The translations under genes were made by a program, and so were the position numbers. The notes below the pieces were generated by a model. The model was not told the DNA's origin. It was given only the letters and a program-made list of their open reading frames with translations, and made no database searches. Below are positions 1 to 9,501 of a DNA stretch of 64,000 bases, one piece after another. The stretch is taken from positions 62,001 through 126,000 of the forward strand of contig NZ_JARXVH010000001.1 of NCBI RefSeq assembly GCF_029892565.1, read 5' to 3'. The first letter of the stretch is position 1. Each line of letters opens with the position of its first letter. Source of the stretch: Streptomyces pseudovenezuelae (GTDB lineage Bacteria > Actinomycetota > Actinomycetes > Streptomycetales > Streptomycetaceae).

Positions 1-593
1 CGAGCGGCGAGATCGGGGAGCTGCGACGGGTCGAGGCGCTGGTCGCGATCCCCGCGCCGCCCGACACCGACCCGCGCTGGTCCCTCCCCCTCGCCGGCGG
101 CGCCGTGATGGACCTGGGCTGCTACAGCCTGCACGCCCTGCGCGGCCTCGCCCCCTGGGCGGGCGGCGCCCCACGGCTCGTCTCCGCACGGGGCGGCGAG
201 CGGGCGAGTGCACCCGGGGTCGACGAGTGGCTGGACGCCGAACTGGAGTACCCCGACGGGGCCACCGGCATCGCCCGCTGCCACATGGCGTACGACGAAC
301 TGGAGATGAGCTGCCGGATCGTCGGCACCGAGGGCGAGGCGAGCGCCCCGAACTTCGTCCTCCCCCACCTCGACGACCGGATCGTCGTACGCACGGCGAA
401 GGGCGAGCGCACGGAACGGCTCGGCACACGGTCCTCGTACACGTACCAACTGGAGGCGTTCGCGGCGCGAGTACGCGGCGGCGAGCCGTTGCCGCTGGAC
501 GCGGACGACGCGGTGGCGACGATGACGCTGATCGACGAGTGCTATCGGGCGGCGGGCTTCGAGCCGCGGCCGAGGTCGGTCATCGGACGGTAG
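1..593 (+). CDS. Gfo/Idh/MocA family oxidoreductase, C-terminal part
   Basis: The reading frame is open from base 3 and its start lies left of the window, so only the last 196 or so residues are seen. The visible part is the C-terminal alpha/beta domain of a NAD(P)-dependent sugar or inositol dehydrogenase. The stretch GGAVMDLGCYSLHALR is the usual active-site and domain-interface segment of the family. The Rossmann domain (GxGxxG, EKP) is missing because of the edge. The gene points towards the inositol locus but is separated from it by an opposing TPR gene, with which its last 52 bp overlap tail to tail. The substrate is unknown. Confidence 0.85.
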   Translation, partial: SGEIGELRRVEALVAIPAPPDTDPRWSLPLAGGAVMDLGCYSLHALRGLAPWAGGAPRLVSARGGERASAPGVDEWLDAELEYPDGATGIARCHMAYDELEMSCRIVGTEGEASAPNFVLPHLDDRIVVRTAKGERTERLGTRSSYTYQLEAFAARVRGGEPLPLDADDAVATMTLIDECYRAAGFEPRPRSVIGR

Positions 594-2278
594 ACGAACG
601 TGGGGTACGGCTGCCCGGTCGTCCGCTCCCACTCCCGTACGACGTCGTCCTGATACTCCCCCCGCGCCTCGGCGAAGGCCGTGACGCAGGTGGCGTGGAC
701 GCCGGTGGCGTCCGTGCGGTGGGTGAGCGCGAGCAACGAGCGTAGGGCCGGTACGGCCTCGGCGGTGCCGTCGGCCGTGGCGGCCCTCCGGAGCGCCCGG
801 CCCAGCAGGAGACGGGTCCGGGCGAGGTCGGACACGTGCCGGTCGACGTCGCCGCCGGCGTGCTCCACCACGTCACGCAGGAGGGCCTCGGCCTCCCCGT
901 GGCTCGCCACGGCTCCCGCGTGGTCGCCGACGCGACGCAAGGCGGCGCCCAGGACCCGGAGTTGACGTGCCGTCAGAGGGGCGTACGTCGCCCAGTCGGA
1001 CTCGGCCAGCCGGCGGGTGAGGGTCAGCGCCTCCCGGGCGGTCGCCACCGCGGGCTCCGTCTCACCGGCGTCCTGTTGGCCGATGCTCAAGTCGGCCAGC
1101 CAGCGGGCGAGATGGGGCTCGAAGCGCGCCGGATCGAGGTCCACCAGGCGCCGTAGGACGGCCACGCCCCGCTCGGTCGCGGCGACGGTCTCGGGGTGCT
1201 CGCCGAGGGCCTCGTGCACGGCGGCAAGAGCGGCCAGAGCGTCGACGAGGTACGGCTCGTAGTCCGTCGAGCGGTCGGCCGCGAGCCGCGCGTAGGCGTC
1301 CACCAGCTCCCGTCGGACGCCCAACTCGTCCTCGCGCGCCTTCACTTCGCGGAGGACCGAGGCCAGACAGCCCAACGCGTCGACCAACCAGAGCGGCCCG
1401 CGCAGCGGGTGGCGCTCGACCGCCTTGCGGGCCTGCGTGACCGCTTCCTCGGCCGTGGCGCGTGCCTCGGCGGTCCGGCCCGTGGCGAGGCGGCTGCGGG
1501 CCAGGGCCGTGCGGAGCCGTACGCGCAGGTACTGGACGAGTTCCGGGCCGACCCACGCGACCGGTCCCTGAAGGGCCTCCTCCGCCTCCGCGCCGAGCGC
1601 CAGTGCCTCCTCGTGGCGGCCGAGAGCCCCGAGTCCGTCGACCAGTTCCACGAACACCCTCGGCCGGGTCAACGTGGCCCGTCCCAACTGGCGTACGGAC
1701 ATGGCTCGCAGGAGCTCGGCGCACTCCTCGTACACCGCCACCGACTCGGCGGTGCGACCGAGCTGGCCCAGCACCAGCGCGAGGGTGAGCTGTGCGGCCG
1801 ACAGCCCGCCCAGCGCTCGGTCACGGCGGGCCGGGAGTGGGGCGCGGCGGTACCGCTCCACGCACTCGTGGGCCGGGGCGAGGGCTTCTTCCGCCCTGCC
1901 GCCGTCCAGGAGGGCCTGTGCCCGGGTGCGCAGGGCGCTCGCGGTCTGGGCCGGGGACGGTCGTGCGCCCGGCACGGCCAGCGAGGCGTCCACCTCGGCG
2001 ACCGCCTCCTCGTGCCGCTCCGCCAGCAGCAGCGCCTGGCCGTGCAGCAGCAGGGCGCGGGCCAGCTCGTCCGGGCGGTTCTCCGCGCCGATCGACCGGT
2101 ACAGGGTGACCGCCTCCGCCGCCCACGCCACCCGGCGTGCCGTCGGCGGCGGTCGCAGCAGCACCCAGTTGGGCGTGAGGCAGCGCAGCAGCGTCGCACC
2201 GAGCAGCGGCCGTCCCGCACCCGGCGCCACCCGGGCCACCGCGCGCGGCAGCGGCAGCACCATCCGCAGCACACCCAT
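542..2278 (-). CDS. Tetratricopeptide-repeat protein
   Basis: About 578 residues made of repeated helical pairs rich in Ala, Leu, Glu and Arg, with the TPR spacing of small and bulky residues (for example ALLLHGQALLLAERHEEAVA and ALGRHEEALALGAEAEEAL). No enzyme motif is visible. Such Streptomyces proteins usually act as scaffolds or as detached regulatory arms of STAND-type proteins, but no ATPase domain is attached here. The start is uncertain. The frame can be opened at a TTG at 2302, at the ATG chosen here, or at an ATG at 2263, and none has a strong ribosome-binding site. The 3' end overlaps the convergent oxidoreductase gene by 52 bp. Confidence 0.75.
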   Translation of the reverse strand: MGVLRMVLPLPRAVARVAPGAGRPLLGATLLRCLTPNWVLLRPPPTARRVAWAAEAVTLYRSIGAENRPDELARALLLHGQALLLAERHEEAVAEVDASLAVPGARPSPAQTASALRTRAQALLDGGRAEEALAPAHECVERYRRAPLPARRDRALGGLSAAQLTLALVLGQLGRTAESVAVYEECAELLRAMSVRQLGRATLTRPRVFVELVDGLGALGRHEEALALGAEAEEALQGPVAWVGPELVQYLRVRLRTALARSRLATGRTAEARATAEEAVTQARKAVERHPLRGPLWLVDALGCLASVLREVKAREDELGVRRELVDAYARLAADRSTDYEPYLVDALAALAAVHEALGEHPETVAATERGVAVLRRLVDLDPARFEPHLARWLADLSIGQQDAGETEPAVATAREALTLTRRLAESDWATYAPLTARQLRVLGAALRRVGDHAGAVASHGEAEALLRDVVEHAGGDVDRHVSDLARTRLLLGRALRRAATADGTAEAVPALRSLLALTHRTDATGVHATCVTAFAEARGEYQDDVVREWERTTGQPYPTFVYRPMTDLGRGSKPAAR

Positions 2279-2361
2279 CCGCAGCCCCCAGCCGTCAATC
2301 AAAGGACGGCCGAGGGCGCAAGGAAGTTGCGTGCGGCCCTGACTTGATCGGCCAGATGCCG

Positions 2362-3381
2362 TCAGGCGTACAGCCCCGGGCGCTCCACCAGCTCCACCTC
2401 CGCCCGGCCGCCCTCCTCCAGCGACCGCACCCCCGCCTCACAGACGGCCGCCACCGCGTACCCGTCCCAGACGCTGGGGCCGATGACCTCATCGGCGCGG
2501 GTGGCGTCGACCCAGGTCTGGAGTTCGCGGTCGTAGGCGTCGGCGAAGCGTTCGGTGAAGTCCTGGGCGATGGTGCCGCCCCAGCGGCCGGCCATGTTGG
2601 TGACCATGGCGTGGCCCTCGCCGATGCGGGCGGTGCCCCGTTCGCAGACCACCTCGGCCTGGACCTGGTAGCCGAAGCCGCAGTTGACGAAGATCTCGAC
2701 GTCGACGACGGCACCGCCGTCCGTCTCGAAGACGACGAACTGCGGGTCCCGCAGGGCGTCCGGGGCGTTCGCGGACGGTCTCGGGCACAGCACCGTCACC
2801 GCCGTGATCTCCTGGCCGAGCAGCCAGCGGGTCACGTCCATCTCGTGCACGACGGAGTCGTTGATCAGCATCTCGCTGCGCCAGTCGGGCGCCGAGGCGA
2901 CGTTGCGGTGCCGGTTGTGGAGCATGAGGGGCCTGCCCAACTGGCCTGTCTCCAGCAGAGACTTGAGTCTCAGGTACTCGGCGTCGTAGCGCCGCATGAA
3001 GCCCACCTGGACCAGCCGCCGCCCCACCTTCCGCTCGGCCTCCAGCACGCGGAGCGCCGAGGCCGCGTCCGGGGTGAGCGGCTTCTCGCACAGCACGGGC
3101 AGGCCGTGCTCGAACGCCGTCAGCAGCGCCGCCTCGTGGGCGGGCCCCGGCGAGGCGATCAGGACGGCGTCGACGTCGGCCGCCGCCATCGCGGCGGCCG
3201 GGTCGGTGTACGCGGTGCAGCCGTCGGCCCGGGCGGCGACGGCCTTCGCGCGCTCCGCGTCGACGTCCACCACGGCGGCAACCCGGGCTCCGCTGGTGAC
3301 TTCCTGGATACGGCGGACGTGGTCGGCGCCCATCTTGCCGGTGCCGACGACGGCCACTCCTAGCGTTCCACGCTGAGCCAT
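2362..3381 (-). CDS. iolG: myo-Inositol 2-dehydrogenase-like oxidoreductase
   Basis: A 339-residue Gfo/Idh/MocA protein. The N-terminal Rossmann fold carries [10 protein letters not shown] (about residues 12-21) for NAD binding. The family lysine motif EKP is at about 99-101, and the catalytic Asp/His pair sits in [14 protein letters not shown] (about D175 and H179). IolG oxidises myo-inositol to 2-keto-myo-inositol (scyllo-inosose). It is the last gene of the leftward operon, 19 bp after the IolE-like gene, behind a sugar ABC importer. That context supports inositol rather than another polyol. scyllo-Inositol or chiro-inositol specificity cannot be excluded from sequence alone. Confidence 0.85.
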   Translation of the reverse strand: MAQRGTLGVAVVGTGKMGADHVRRIQEVTSGARVAAVVDVDAERAKAVAARADGCTAYTDPAAAMAAADVDAVLIASPGPAHEAALLTAFEHGLPVLCEKPLTPDAASALRVLEAERKVGRRLVQVGFMRRYDAEYLRLKSLLETGQLGRPLMLHNRHRNVASAPDWRSEMLINDSVVHEMDVTRWLLGQEITAVTVLCPRPSANAPDALRDPQFVVFETDGGAVVDVEIFVNCGFGYQVQAEVVCERGTARIGEGHAMVTNMAGRWGGTIAQDFTERFADAYDRELQTWVDATRADEVIGPSVWDGYAVAAVCEAGVRSLEEGGRAEVELVERPGLYA

Positions 3382-3400
3382 GGTCGTCCCCCTCGGGTGG

Positions 3401-4303
3401 TCAGGCGCCGCAGGACCTCAGGAACTTGCGGGTGCGCTCCGCGATGGGCAGTGGTCGGTCCGGCTCGCACGGGTACATGTCCTGCTCGACGATGGCGAAC
3501 AGCTCCACGCCGAGCTTCTGCGCGGCCTCCAGGACCGGCCCCAACTCCGGTACTCCGGTGGGCGGTTCGCACATCACACCGCGCTGCACGGCTGGCCCGA
3601 ACGGCACCTCGTTCGCGACGACGTCGGCGAGGATCTCCGGGTCGACCTGCTTGAGGTGGAGGTAGCCGATGCGCTCGCCGTAGGTCTCGATCAGCTTGAC
3701 GCTGTCGCCGCCGCAGTAGGCGTAATGACCGGTGTCCAGGCAGAGGTTGACCAGTTCGGAGTCGGTCGAGTCGAGGAAGCGCTCGACGTGGTCCTCGGTG
3801 TCGATGTGGGTGTCGGCGTGCGGGTGCACGACGATGTCGAGGCCGTACGCCTCCTTCACCTCGTGGCCGAGCCGTTCCATGCCCTTGGTCAGATGGGCCC
3901 ACTGCTCGCCGGTCAGCTCCGGCGGCTCCAGGATCTCGGCGGTCTTGTCGTCGCGCCAGAAGGACGGGATGACGACGAGGTGCTTCGCGTCCATCGCCTG
4001 GGTGAGCGCGGCCACTTGGCTCACGTGCTCCCAGGTGGACTCCCAGACGGACGGGCCGCGGTGCAGGCCGGTGAAGACCGTGCCGGCCGAGACCTTGAGC
4101 TCGCGCTTGGCGATCTCGTCGGTGAGGCGGGCCGGGTCGGTCGGCAGATAGCCGTACGGGCCCAGCTCGATCCACGGGTAACCGGCCTGGGCGACCTCGT
4201 CCAGGAAGCGTTCCCAGGGCACCTGTTGCGGGTCGTCGGGGAACCAGACACCCCAGGAGTCGGGGGCGGAGCCGACCCTGATGCGGTCCAGGGCGTTCGC
4301 CAT
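3401..4303 (-). CDS. TIM-barrel sugar isomerase/dehydratase, IolE-like (inosose dehydratase candidate)
   Basis: A 300-residue xylose-isomerase-like TIM barrel starting with [12 protein letters not shown], the typical opening of the IolE/MocC branch. Candidate metal ligands are the Glu in [14 protein letters not shown], the Asp and His in [12 protein letters not shown], and the Glu in AIVEQD. The rest of the pathway is present (IolG, D, B, C, aldolase, MmsA), so this is the only candidate in the window for dehydrating 2-keto-myo-inositol to the trihydroxycyclohexane-dione. ATG at 4303 was chosen because an AAGGG ribosome site precedes it and the longer frame would run into the ATPase gene. It lies 1 bp after the ATPase stop. 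An IolI- or IolH-type isomerase is the alternative. Confidence 0.75.
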   Translation of the reverse strand: MANALDRIRVGSAPDSWGVWFPDDPQQVPWERFLDEVAQAGYPWIELGPYGYLPTDPARLTDEIAKRELKVSAGTVFTGLHRGPSVWESTWEHVSQVAALTQAMDAKHLVVIPSFWRDDKTAEILEPPELTGEQWAHLTKGMERLGHEVKEAYGLDIVVHPHADTHIDTEDHVERFLDSTDSELVNLCLDTGHYAYCGGDSVKLIETYGERIGYLHLKQVDPEILADVVANEVPFGPAVQRGVMCEPPTGVPELGPVLEAAQKLGVELFAIVEQDMYPCEPDRPLPIAERTRKFLRSCGA

Positions 4304-4304
4304 C

Positions 4305-5228
4305 TCAGGATTTCCCTTCGGACGCGGTCGCCACGGGTGCGCCGAGGTCCTTCGCTTCCGGCAGCTCGTCGACGTCCACACCACGAACCTGGGACAACTC
4401 GTGCTTGAGAGCGGCGAGTTCGGTACCACCGGCCATGTGGTTGGTCAGCTCTTCGAGACTGACCTCGGCACGCGAGGCGGAGAGTTCCATGGTGCCCAGG
4501 CGCAGCACGCTGAAGTGGTCGCCGACCATGTAGGCGTGGTGCGGGTTGTGCGTGATGAAGATGACGCCCAGACCACGCTCACGGGCGGCGGCGACGTACT
4601 TCAACACGACGCCGGACTGCTTGACGCCGAGAGCGGCGGTCGGCTCGTCCAGGATCAGCACACGGGCACCGAAATACACGGCGCGGGCGATCGCCACACA
4701 CTGACGCTGGCCACCGGAGAGCGTGCCGATGGGCTGCTCCAGGTCGTCCAGGATGATGCCCATCTCACGCAGCTCGTGGTCGGCGGTCTTCTTCATCCGG
4801 TCGATGTCGAGACGCCGTACCGGCCACGGGCCCTTCGTCATCTCCGAACCGAGGAAGAAGTTGCGCCACACCGGCATCAACGGCACCGTCGCCAGATCCT
4901 GGTAGACCGTGGCGATGCCCTTGTCGAGGGCCTCGCGCGGGGTGGAGAAGCGCACCGGGACGCCGTCGACGAGGAACTCGCCCTCGGTGTGCTGATGCAG
5001 GCCCGAGATGATTTTGATGAGGGTCGACTTGCCCGCGCCGTTGTCACCCAGCACGCAGGTGACCTGGCCGGGGAAGACCTGGAGGTCGACGCCGTGCAGG
5101 GCACGGATGTTGCCGTAGGACTTGCCCGCGTTGCGCAGTTCGACGATCGGCGCGTCCTTCGCCCCCTCCTCGGGGACCGTGTCCTGGATGATCTCGCCGT
5201 GGGTGCCGGCCTTGTTCATGGATGTCAT
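4305..5228 (-). CDS. ABC transporter ATP-binding protein (sugar/inositol importer)
   Basis: A 307-residue cytoplasmic ATPase with a single nucleotide-binding domain. Walker A is GDNGAGKST (61-69), the Q-loop Gln about 110, the signature LSGGQ about 170-174, Walker B LILDE about 191-195, and the H-loop His about 227. Sugar importers of the RbsA/XylG class often have two fused ATPase domains. This is the single-domain form, which would act as a homodimer. The ATG has a GGAGGT site six bases upstream that overlaps the permease stop codon, so the two genes are translationally coupled. A 25-residue acidic leader precedes the first strand. Confidence 0.88.
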   Translation of the reverse strand: MTSMNKAGTHGEIIQDTVPEEGAKDAPIVELRNAGKSYGNIRALHGVDLQVFPGQVTCVLGDNGAGKSTLIKIISGLHQHTEGEFLVDGVPVRFSTPREALDKGIATVYQDLATVPLMPVWRNFFLGSEMTKGPWPVRRLDIDRMKKTADHELREMGIILDDLEQPIGTLSGGQRQCVAIARAVYFGARVLILDEPTAALGVKQSGVVLKYVAAARERGLGVIFITHNPHHAYMVGDHFSVLRLGTMELSASRAEVSLEELTNHMAGGTELAALKHELSQVRGVDVDELPEAKDLGAPVATASEGKS

Positions 5229-5232
5229 GGGG

Positions 5233-6312
5233 TCACCTCCGGGTCGCCGACTGGCGGACCCACAAGTTGATGAGCACGGCGCCCAGCAGCATCACGCCGA
5301 GGAAGGCCTTGAACCAGTCCGGGTTCCAGCCGGCGAAGACGATGCCCTGGTTGACCATGCCGAACATGAAGGCACCGAAGACCGGGCCGATCGCCGAGCC
5401 GTAACCACCGGTCAGCAGACAGCCGCCGATGACGGCCGCCGCGATGTAGATCAGCTCCTGGCCGACGCCCTCGCCCGACTGCACGGTGTTGAAGGTGAAG
5501 AGCTGGTGCATGCCGACGAACCAGGCGCCGAAGCCGACCAGCATGAACAGCGAGATCTTGGTGAAGGTGACCGGGACACCGACGGCTCGGGCGCTGTCCT
5601 TGTTGCCGCCGACCGCGAAGATCCAGTTGCCGTACTTGGTGCGCAGCAGGATCCAGGTGGCGATCGCCGCGAAGACCAGCCAGTAGAAGACCGTGATCTT
5701 CACCTGGACGCCACCGATGTCGAAGGACGACGCGAAGATCTTCTTGGCCTGGCCGAAGCCGTCCATGTTGCTGATGTCGTCGGTGGCCACGTTGGTGGTG
5801 ACCAGCTTGGTCACCGCGAGGTTCACACCCTGGAGGATCAGGAACGTGCCCAGGGTGACCAGGAAGCTGGGCAACCCGGTCTTGACGACCATCCAGCCGT
5901 TGAACGCACCGACCGCCAGCGACACGAGCAGCGCGACGATGACACCGACCCACACGTTCATGGTGAGTTGGTAGCTGAGCATGCTCGCGGTGAGCGCCGA
6001 GGTGATGACCGCGACGCCGGACGACAGGTCGAACTCGCCGCCGATCATCAGCAGCGCCACCGGCAGCGCCATGATGCCGATCGTCGACGACTGGTACAGC
6101 ACCGTCGCCATCGAACTGCCGTCGCGCACCGGGGGTGCGGCGATCAGGAAGAAGACGTAGACGGCGGCGGCGCCGAGGAAGACACCCACCTCGGGGCGCG
6201 CCAACAGCTTGAAGACCAGCGGGCGTTGGGAGGTCCTGCCGTCGGCCTCTTTGGGGCCGGGGGCCGGCGGTGTGTCCACCGCCGGCTCGGCGTGCTGGGT
6301 CATACTGATCAC
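5233..6312 (-). CDS. ABC transporter permease (sugar/inositol importer)
   Basis: About 359 residues and roughly ten hydrophobic segments in the RbsC/BPD_transp_2 pattern, with GGEFDLSSG as the family's conserved cytoplasmic-loop signature. It would form a homodimeric channel with the ATPase below and the binding protein above. The GTG at 6312 overlaps the binding-protein stop (GTGA) and has AAGGG six bases upstream. An ATG at 6303 is a weaker alternative that would shorten the protein by three residues. The gene order (binding protein, permease, ATPase) and tight spacing indicate one mRNA. Confidence 0.85.
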   Translation of the reverse strand: MISMTQHAEPAVDTPPAPGPKEADGRTSQRPLVFKLLARPEVGVFLGAAAVYVFFLIAAPPVRDGSSMATVLYQSSTIGIMALPVALLMIGGEFDLSSGVAVITSALTASMLSYQLTMNVWVGVIVALLVSLAVGAFNGWMVVKTGLPSFLVTLGTFLILQGVNLAVTKLVTTNVATDDISNMDGFGQAKKIFASSFDIGGVQVKITVFYWLVFAAIATWILLRTKYGNWIFAVGGNKDSARAVGVPVTFTKISLFMLVGFGAWFVGMHQLFTFNTVQSGEGVGQELIYIAAAVIGGCLLTGGYGSAIGPVFGAFMFGMVNQGIVFAGWNPDWFKAFLGVMLLGAVLINLWVRQSATRR

Positions 6313-7328
6313 CGGGTGCCCTTCGCGGCGAACGCCGCCACCGCTTCGACGTTGGACTTGTCGACGAACGCGGGACCGGTCAGCACCGGCTGCTCGCCGC
6401 CGCCCATGTAGTTGCCGTTGTTCTTGTAGAGCCACAGCGAGTCGATCGCCAAGTAACCCTGCAGGTACGGCTGCTGGTCGACCGCGAACTGGATCGTGCC
6501 CTTGCTGATGGCCGTGGTGAGGTCCTTGTTCAGGTCGAAGGTCGCGACCTTCGCCTTGCTGCCCGCGTCGGTCACCGACTGCGCGGCCGTCAACGCGAAC
6601 GGGGCGCCGAGCGTGGCGACGTAGTCGATGGACGAGTCCGTCTTGAGCTTGGCGGTGATCGTCGACTTCACGGACGGCATGTCGGTGCCGTTGACGTAGA
6701 GGACGTCGGTCTTGCCGGAGAAGGTCTCCTTGAGGCCGTTGCAGCGCTGGGTCAGGCCGACGTTGCCCTGCTCCTGGACGACACAGACCGTGTGCTTGGC
6801 ACCCAGCTCGTTCAGCTTCTTGCCGAACGCCTCGCCCGCCACCGTCTCGTCCTGGCCGAAGAACTCCATCAGGCCGAGCTTCTGCCAGTCGCTGACACCG
6901 GAGTTGAGGCCGACCACGGGTATCTTCGCGGCCGTCGCCTTCTTCACGACGTCCTTCATGGCGTCCGGCTTGGCGAGGGTGATCGCGATGCCGTCGACCT
7001 TCTGGTCGATCGCGTTCTGCACCAGGTTGGCCTGGTTGCCCGCGTTCGGGTCGGCCGAGTAGATCAGCTTGATGTTGTCCTTGGCCGCGGCGGCCTCGGC
7101 GCCCTTGCGGACGATGTCCCAGAAGGTGTCACCGGGCGACTGGTGCGTCACGAGAGCGACCGTCATACGAGGTGTGGTGGCCTTGCCCGCCGAGGCGCCC
7201 GACCCACCTTCTTCGGACTTCTTGCCCCCGGAGCTGCTGGAGCAGCCGGCGAGGGTCAGCGCGGCTGCCGCGGCGACCGCCACTACGGGGACGATTCTGC
7301 GGGAGCGGTGGTGAGTGGAGCGGTCCAT
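6309..7328 (-). CDS. Sugar (probably inositol) ABC transporter substrate-binding lipoprotein
   Basis: A 339-residue periplasmic-binding-protein type 1 fold. The N-terminus has a twin-Arg-like basic patch, a hydrophobic run and the lipobox LAGC with Cys29, so it should be a membrane-anchored lipoprotein. Ser/Gly-rich linker residues follow, then two lobes (TVALVTHQSPGDTFWDIV begins the first). It should deliver the ligand to the permease. The start at 7328 was preferred over an upstream in-frame start because AGGA precedes it and the signal peptide begins there. It is the first gene of the leftward inositol operon and faces the iolC promoter across 289 bp. Confidence 0.88.
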   Translation of the reverse strand: MDRSTHHRSRRIVPVVAVAAAAALTLAGCSSSSGGKKSEEGGSGASAGKATTPRMTVALVTHQSPGDTFWDIVRKGAEAAAAKDNIKLIYSADPNAGNQANLVQNAIDQKVDGIAITLAKPDAMKDVVKKATAAKIPVVGLNSGVSDWQKLGLMEFFGQDETVAGEAFGKKLNELGAKHTVCVVQEQGNVGLTQRCNGLKETFSGKTDVLYVNGTDMPSVKSTITAKLKTDSSIDYVATLGAPFALTAAQSVTDAGSKAKVATFDLNKDLTTAISKGTIQFAVDQQPYLQGYLAIDSLWLYKNNGNYMGGGEQPVLTGPAFVDKSNVEAVAAFAAKGTR

Positions 7329-7377
7329 CTTTCCTGGCACCTCACTGTGCTTGCGGGGGAAAGGGAGAGGGATCTCA

Positions 7378-7399
7378 AAGATCCGGGGCCCGGGATCTT
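7378..7399. promoter_or_regulatory. Inverted repeat in the leader of the importer operon
   Basis: Seven-base arms (AAGATCC and GGATCTT) flank an eight-base centre, between the promoter proposed at 7449-7477 and the binding-protein start. It would lie in the 5' untranslated region of the leftward mRNA and could form a hairpin or bind a protein. No function is known. Confidence 0.35.
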
Positions 7400-7448
7400 G
7401 GCATGTCCGGGTCGTGCGCCGCAAATACGGCAGAAGTACTGGGACGGG

Positions 7449-7492
7449 ATCCAATCCCGTGGCGCGCCCACTGTCAATACTTTGTTAAGACA
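7449..7492 (-). promoter_or_regulatory. Promoter and operator of the leftward inositol operon
   Basis: Read on the minus strand, TTGACA (complement of 7472-7477) is followed after 17 bp by TTGGAT (complement of 7449-7454), a good -35/-10 pair for a Streptomyces housekeeping sigma factor. The -35 lies inside a 21-bp element at 7472-7492 of form TGTC-N13-GACA. A near copy in opposite orientation is at 7515-7535. A 7+7 inverted repeat (ACGGGAT CCA ATCCCGT, 7444-7460) covers the -10. This placement would let a repressor block polymerase. Confidence 0.6.
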
Positions 7493-7514
7493 TCATTTCA
7501 CAAGCAGGTCCGAA

Positions 7515-7559
7515 TGTCAGTACAAACTATTGACAGCATCGGCTCCAGAGGCCTACACC
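7515..7559 (+). promoter_or_regulatory. Promoter and operator of the rightward inositol operon
   Basis: TTGACA at 7530-7535 is followed after 18 bp by TACACC at 7554-7559, a plausible -35/-10 pair 58 bp before iolC. The -35 is the right half of a TGTC-N13-GACA element at 7515-7535, the mirror image of the one at 7472-7492. The two element centres are 43 bp apart, about four helical turns, so one dimeric regulator could bind both on the same face. The GntR protein at 13828 is the natural candidate. Confidence 0.6.
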
Positions 7560-7617
7560 TGGGAGGCGGAGGTCCTCTGGGGCCCGCATCCCCAGTACAG
7601 CCCGAGGAGCGTCGCAC

Positions 7618-8580
7618 ATGGCCCAGTCAGTCCAGCCCATCGACCTGATCACTATGGGCCGTATCGGAGTCGATCTCTACCCCCTTCAGGTAGGTGTGGG
7701 CCTGGCCCAGGTCGAGACCTTCGGCAAATTCCTCGGCGGTTCGGCCGCCAACGTGGCGGTCGCCGCCGCCCGGCTCGGCCGGAACACGGCGGTGATCACC
7801 CGCACCGGTGACGACCCCTTCGGCACCTATCTGCACGAGGCGCTCAAGGAGTTCGGCGTCGACGACCGCTGGGTGACGTCCGTCGCCGCGTACCCGACAC
7901 CGGTGACCTTCTGCGAGATCTTCCCGCCGGATGACTTCCCTCTTTACTTCTACCGGCAGCCTAAGGCTCCTGACCTGGAGATTCACACCGAGGAGCTGGA
8001 CTTCTGGGCGATCCGGGCGGCCCGCGTCTTCTGGATCACCGGCACCGGCCTGAGCGAGGAGCCCAGCCGCTCCGCCACACTCGCCGCCCTGAAGGCCCGC
8101 GACAAGTCGGGCACCACGGTCTTCGACCTCGACTGGCGCCCGATGTTCTGGCGCGACCCCGAAGAGGCCCGCCCGTACTACGAGGAAGCACTGCGTCACG
8201 CGACGGTCGCGGTCGGCAATCTCGACGAGTGCGAGATCGCCACCGGCGTCCGCGAGCCGCGGGCCTGCGCGGATGCGCTGCTGGCCGCGGGCGTGGAGCT
8301 CGCCGTCGTCAAGCAGGGCCCCAAGGGCGTGCTGGCCGTGCACCGCGACGGCACCACCGCCGAGGTGCCGCCGGTGCCCGTCGAGGTGGTCAACGGACTC
8401 GGCGCCGGCGACGCCTTCGGCGGCTCGCTCGTCCACGGGCTGCTGTCCGGCTGGGAGTTGGCCGAAACCATGCGCTACGCCAACGCGGCCGGCGCCCTCG
8501 TCGCCTCCCGGCTCGCCTGTTCCTCCGCGATGCCCACCGAAGCCGAGGTCGACGGCCTCCTCGCGCGCGCCACCGCCTGA
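7618..8580 (+). CDS. iolC: 5-Dehydro-2-deoxygluconokinase
   Basis: A 320-residue PfkB/ribokinase-family sugar kinase. The first family signature is GGSAANVAVAAARLG and the second, with the catalytic base, is GLGAGDAFGG (about residues 261-270). IolC phosphorylates 2-deoxy-5-keto-D-gluconate at C6. The ATG has GAGGAG nine bases upstream. It is the first gene of the rightward operon and is followed by an aldolase, IolB, IolD and MmsA, which fixes the assignment. Enzymes of this family also act on other ketosugars, but the neighbourhood leaves little doubt. Confidence 0.9.
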   Translation: MAQSVQPIDLITMGRIGVDLYPLQVGVGLAQVETFGKFLGGSAANVAVAAARLGRNTAVITRTGDDPFGTYLHEALKEFGVDDRWVTSVAAYPTPVTFCEIFPPDDFPLYFYRQPKAPDLEIHTEELDFWAIRAARVFWITGTGLSEEPSRSATLAALKARDKSGTTVFDLDWRPMFWRDPEEARPYYEEALRHATVAVGNLDECEIATGVREPRACADALLAAGVELAVVKQGPKGVLAVHRDGTTAEVPPVPVEVVNGLGAGDAFGGSLVHGLLSGWELAETMRYANAAGALVASRLACSSAMPTEAEVDGLLARATA

Positions 8581-8594
8581 AACGGAGCTCTGCC

Positions 8595-9473
8595 TTGTCC
8601 ATCAGCATCCCCGACCTCGTCACGGTCAGAGCCCGGCACCCCGAGGCCGTCGCCGAAGCCGCCGCCCGGCGCGTGCGCCGCCCGCTGCTCGGCGACAGCG
8701 GCCGCCTGATGATCGTGGCCGCCGACCACCCGGCCCGCGGCGCGCTGGGCGTGGGCGACCGCCGCCTGGCCATGGCCAACCGGGCGGATCTGCTGGAACG
8801 TCTCTGCATCGCGCTCTCCCGCCCCGGCGTCGACGGGGTGCTGGCCACCGCCGACATCCTCGACGACCTCCTGCTGCTCGGGGTGCTGGAGAACAAGGTC
8901 GTCATGGGCTCCATGAACCGCGGCGGCCTGGCGGGCGCCGTCTTCGAGATGGACGACCGCTTCACCGGCCACCGCGCCGAGGACATCGAGCGGCTGCGCT
9001 TCGACGCGGGCAAGCTCCTCGTCCGTATCGACTACACCGATCCCGGCTCGCTCACCACCCTGGAGACCACCGCGCGGGCCATCGACGACATGGCGGCCCG
9101 CCGACTCCCCGTATTCGTCGAGCCGTTCATCTCCCGCCGGACCGACGGCAGGGTCCGCAACGACCTCTCCGCCGAGGCCGTCACCAAGTCGGTCGCCATC
9201 GCCTCGGGCCTCGGCGGCAGCTCCGCCTACACCTGGCTCAAGCTCCCCGTCACCGACGACCCGGACGACATGGGCGAGGTCCTGGAGACCTCCACGCTGC
9301 CGGCCGTGCTGCTCGGCGGCGAGGTGGGCGAGGACCAGGAAGGCGCGTACGAACGCTGGCGCAAGGCCCTGCGGCTGCCCACCGTGCAGGGCATGGTCGT
9401 CGGCCGCTCGCTGCTCTACCCGGCCGAGGGCACTGTGGAGACGGCGGTCGACACGGCCGTCGGTCTGCTGTGA
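8595..9473 (+). CDS. Class I aldolase-like (beta/alpha)8 protein, probable DKG-6-phosphate aldolase
   Basis: A 292-residue TIM-barrel protein of the Cgl0159/deoxyribose-phosphate-aldolase-like family found in actinobacterial inositol clusters. Visible blocks are MIVAADHPARGALGVG near the N-terminus and VRIDYTDP in the middle. The start is a TTG at 8595 with CGGAG seven bases upstream. The frame upstream overlaps iolC, so a longer start is unlikely. Placed between iolC and iolB, it is the obvious candidate to split 2-deoxy-5-keto-gluconate 6-phosphate into malonate semialdehyde and dihydroxyacetone phosphate, the job of IolJ in Bacillus. That role is inferred from position, not proven. Confidence 0.75.
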   Translation: MSISIPDLVTVRARHPEAVAEAAARRVRRPLLGDSGRLMIVAADHPARGALGVGDRRLAMANRADLLERLCIALSRPGVDGVLATADILDDLLLLGVLENKVVMGSMNRGGLAGAVFEMDDRFTGHRAEDIERLRFDAGKLLVRIDYTDPGSLTTLETTARAIDDMAARRLPVFVEPFISRRTDGRVRNDLSAEAVTKSVAIASGLGGSSAYTWLKLPVTDDPDDMGEVLETSTLPAVLLGGEVGEDQEGAYERWRKALRLPTVQGMVVGRSLLYPAEGTVETAVDTAVGLL

Positions 9474-9501
9474 CGTGCCGGTCGTGACACGGAGGAACGC
9501 A

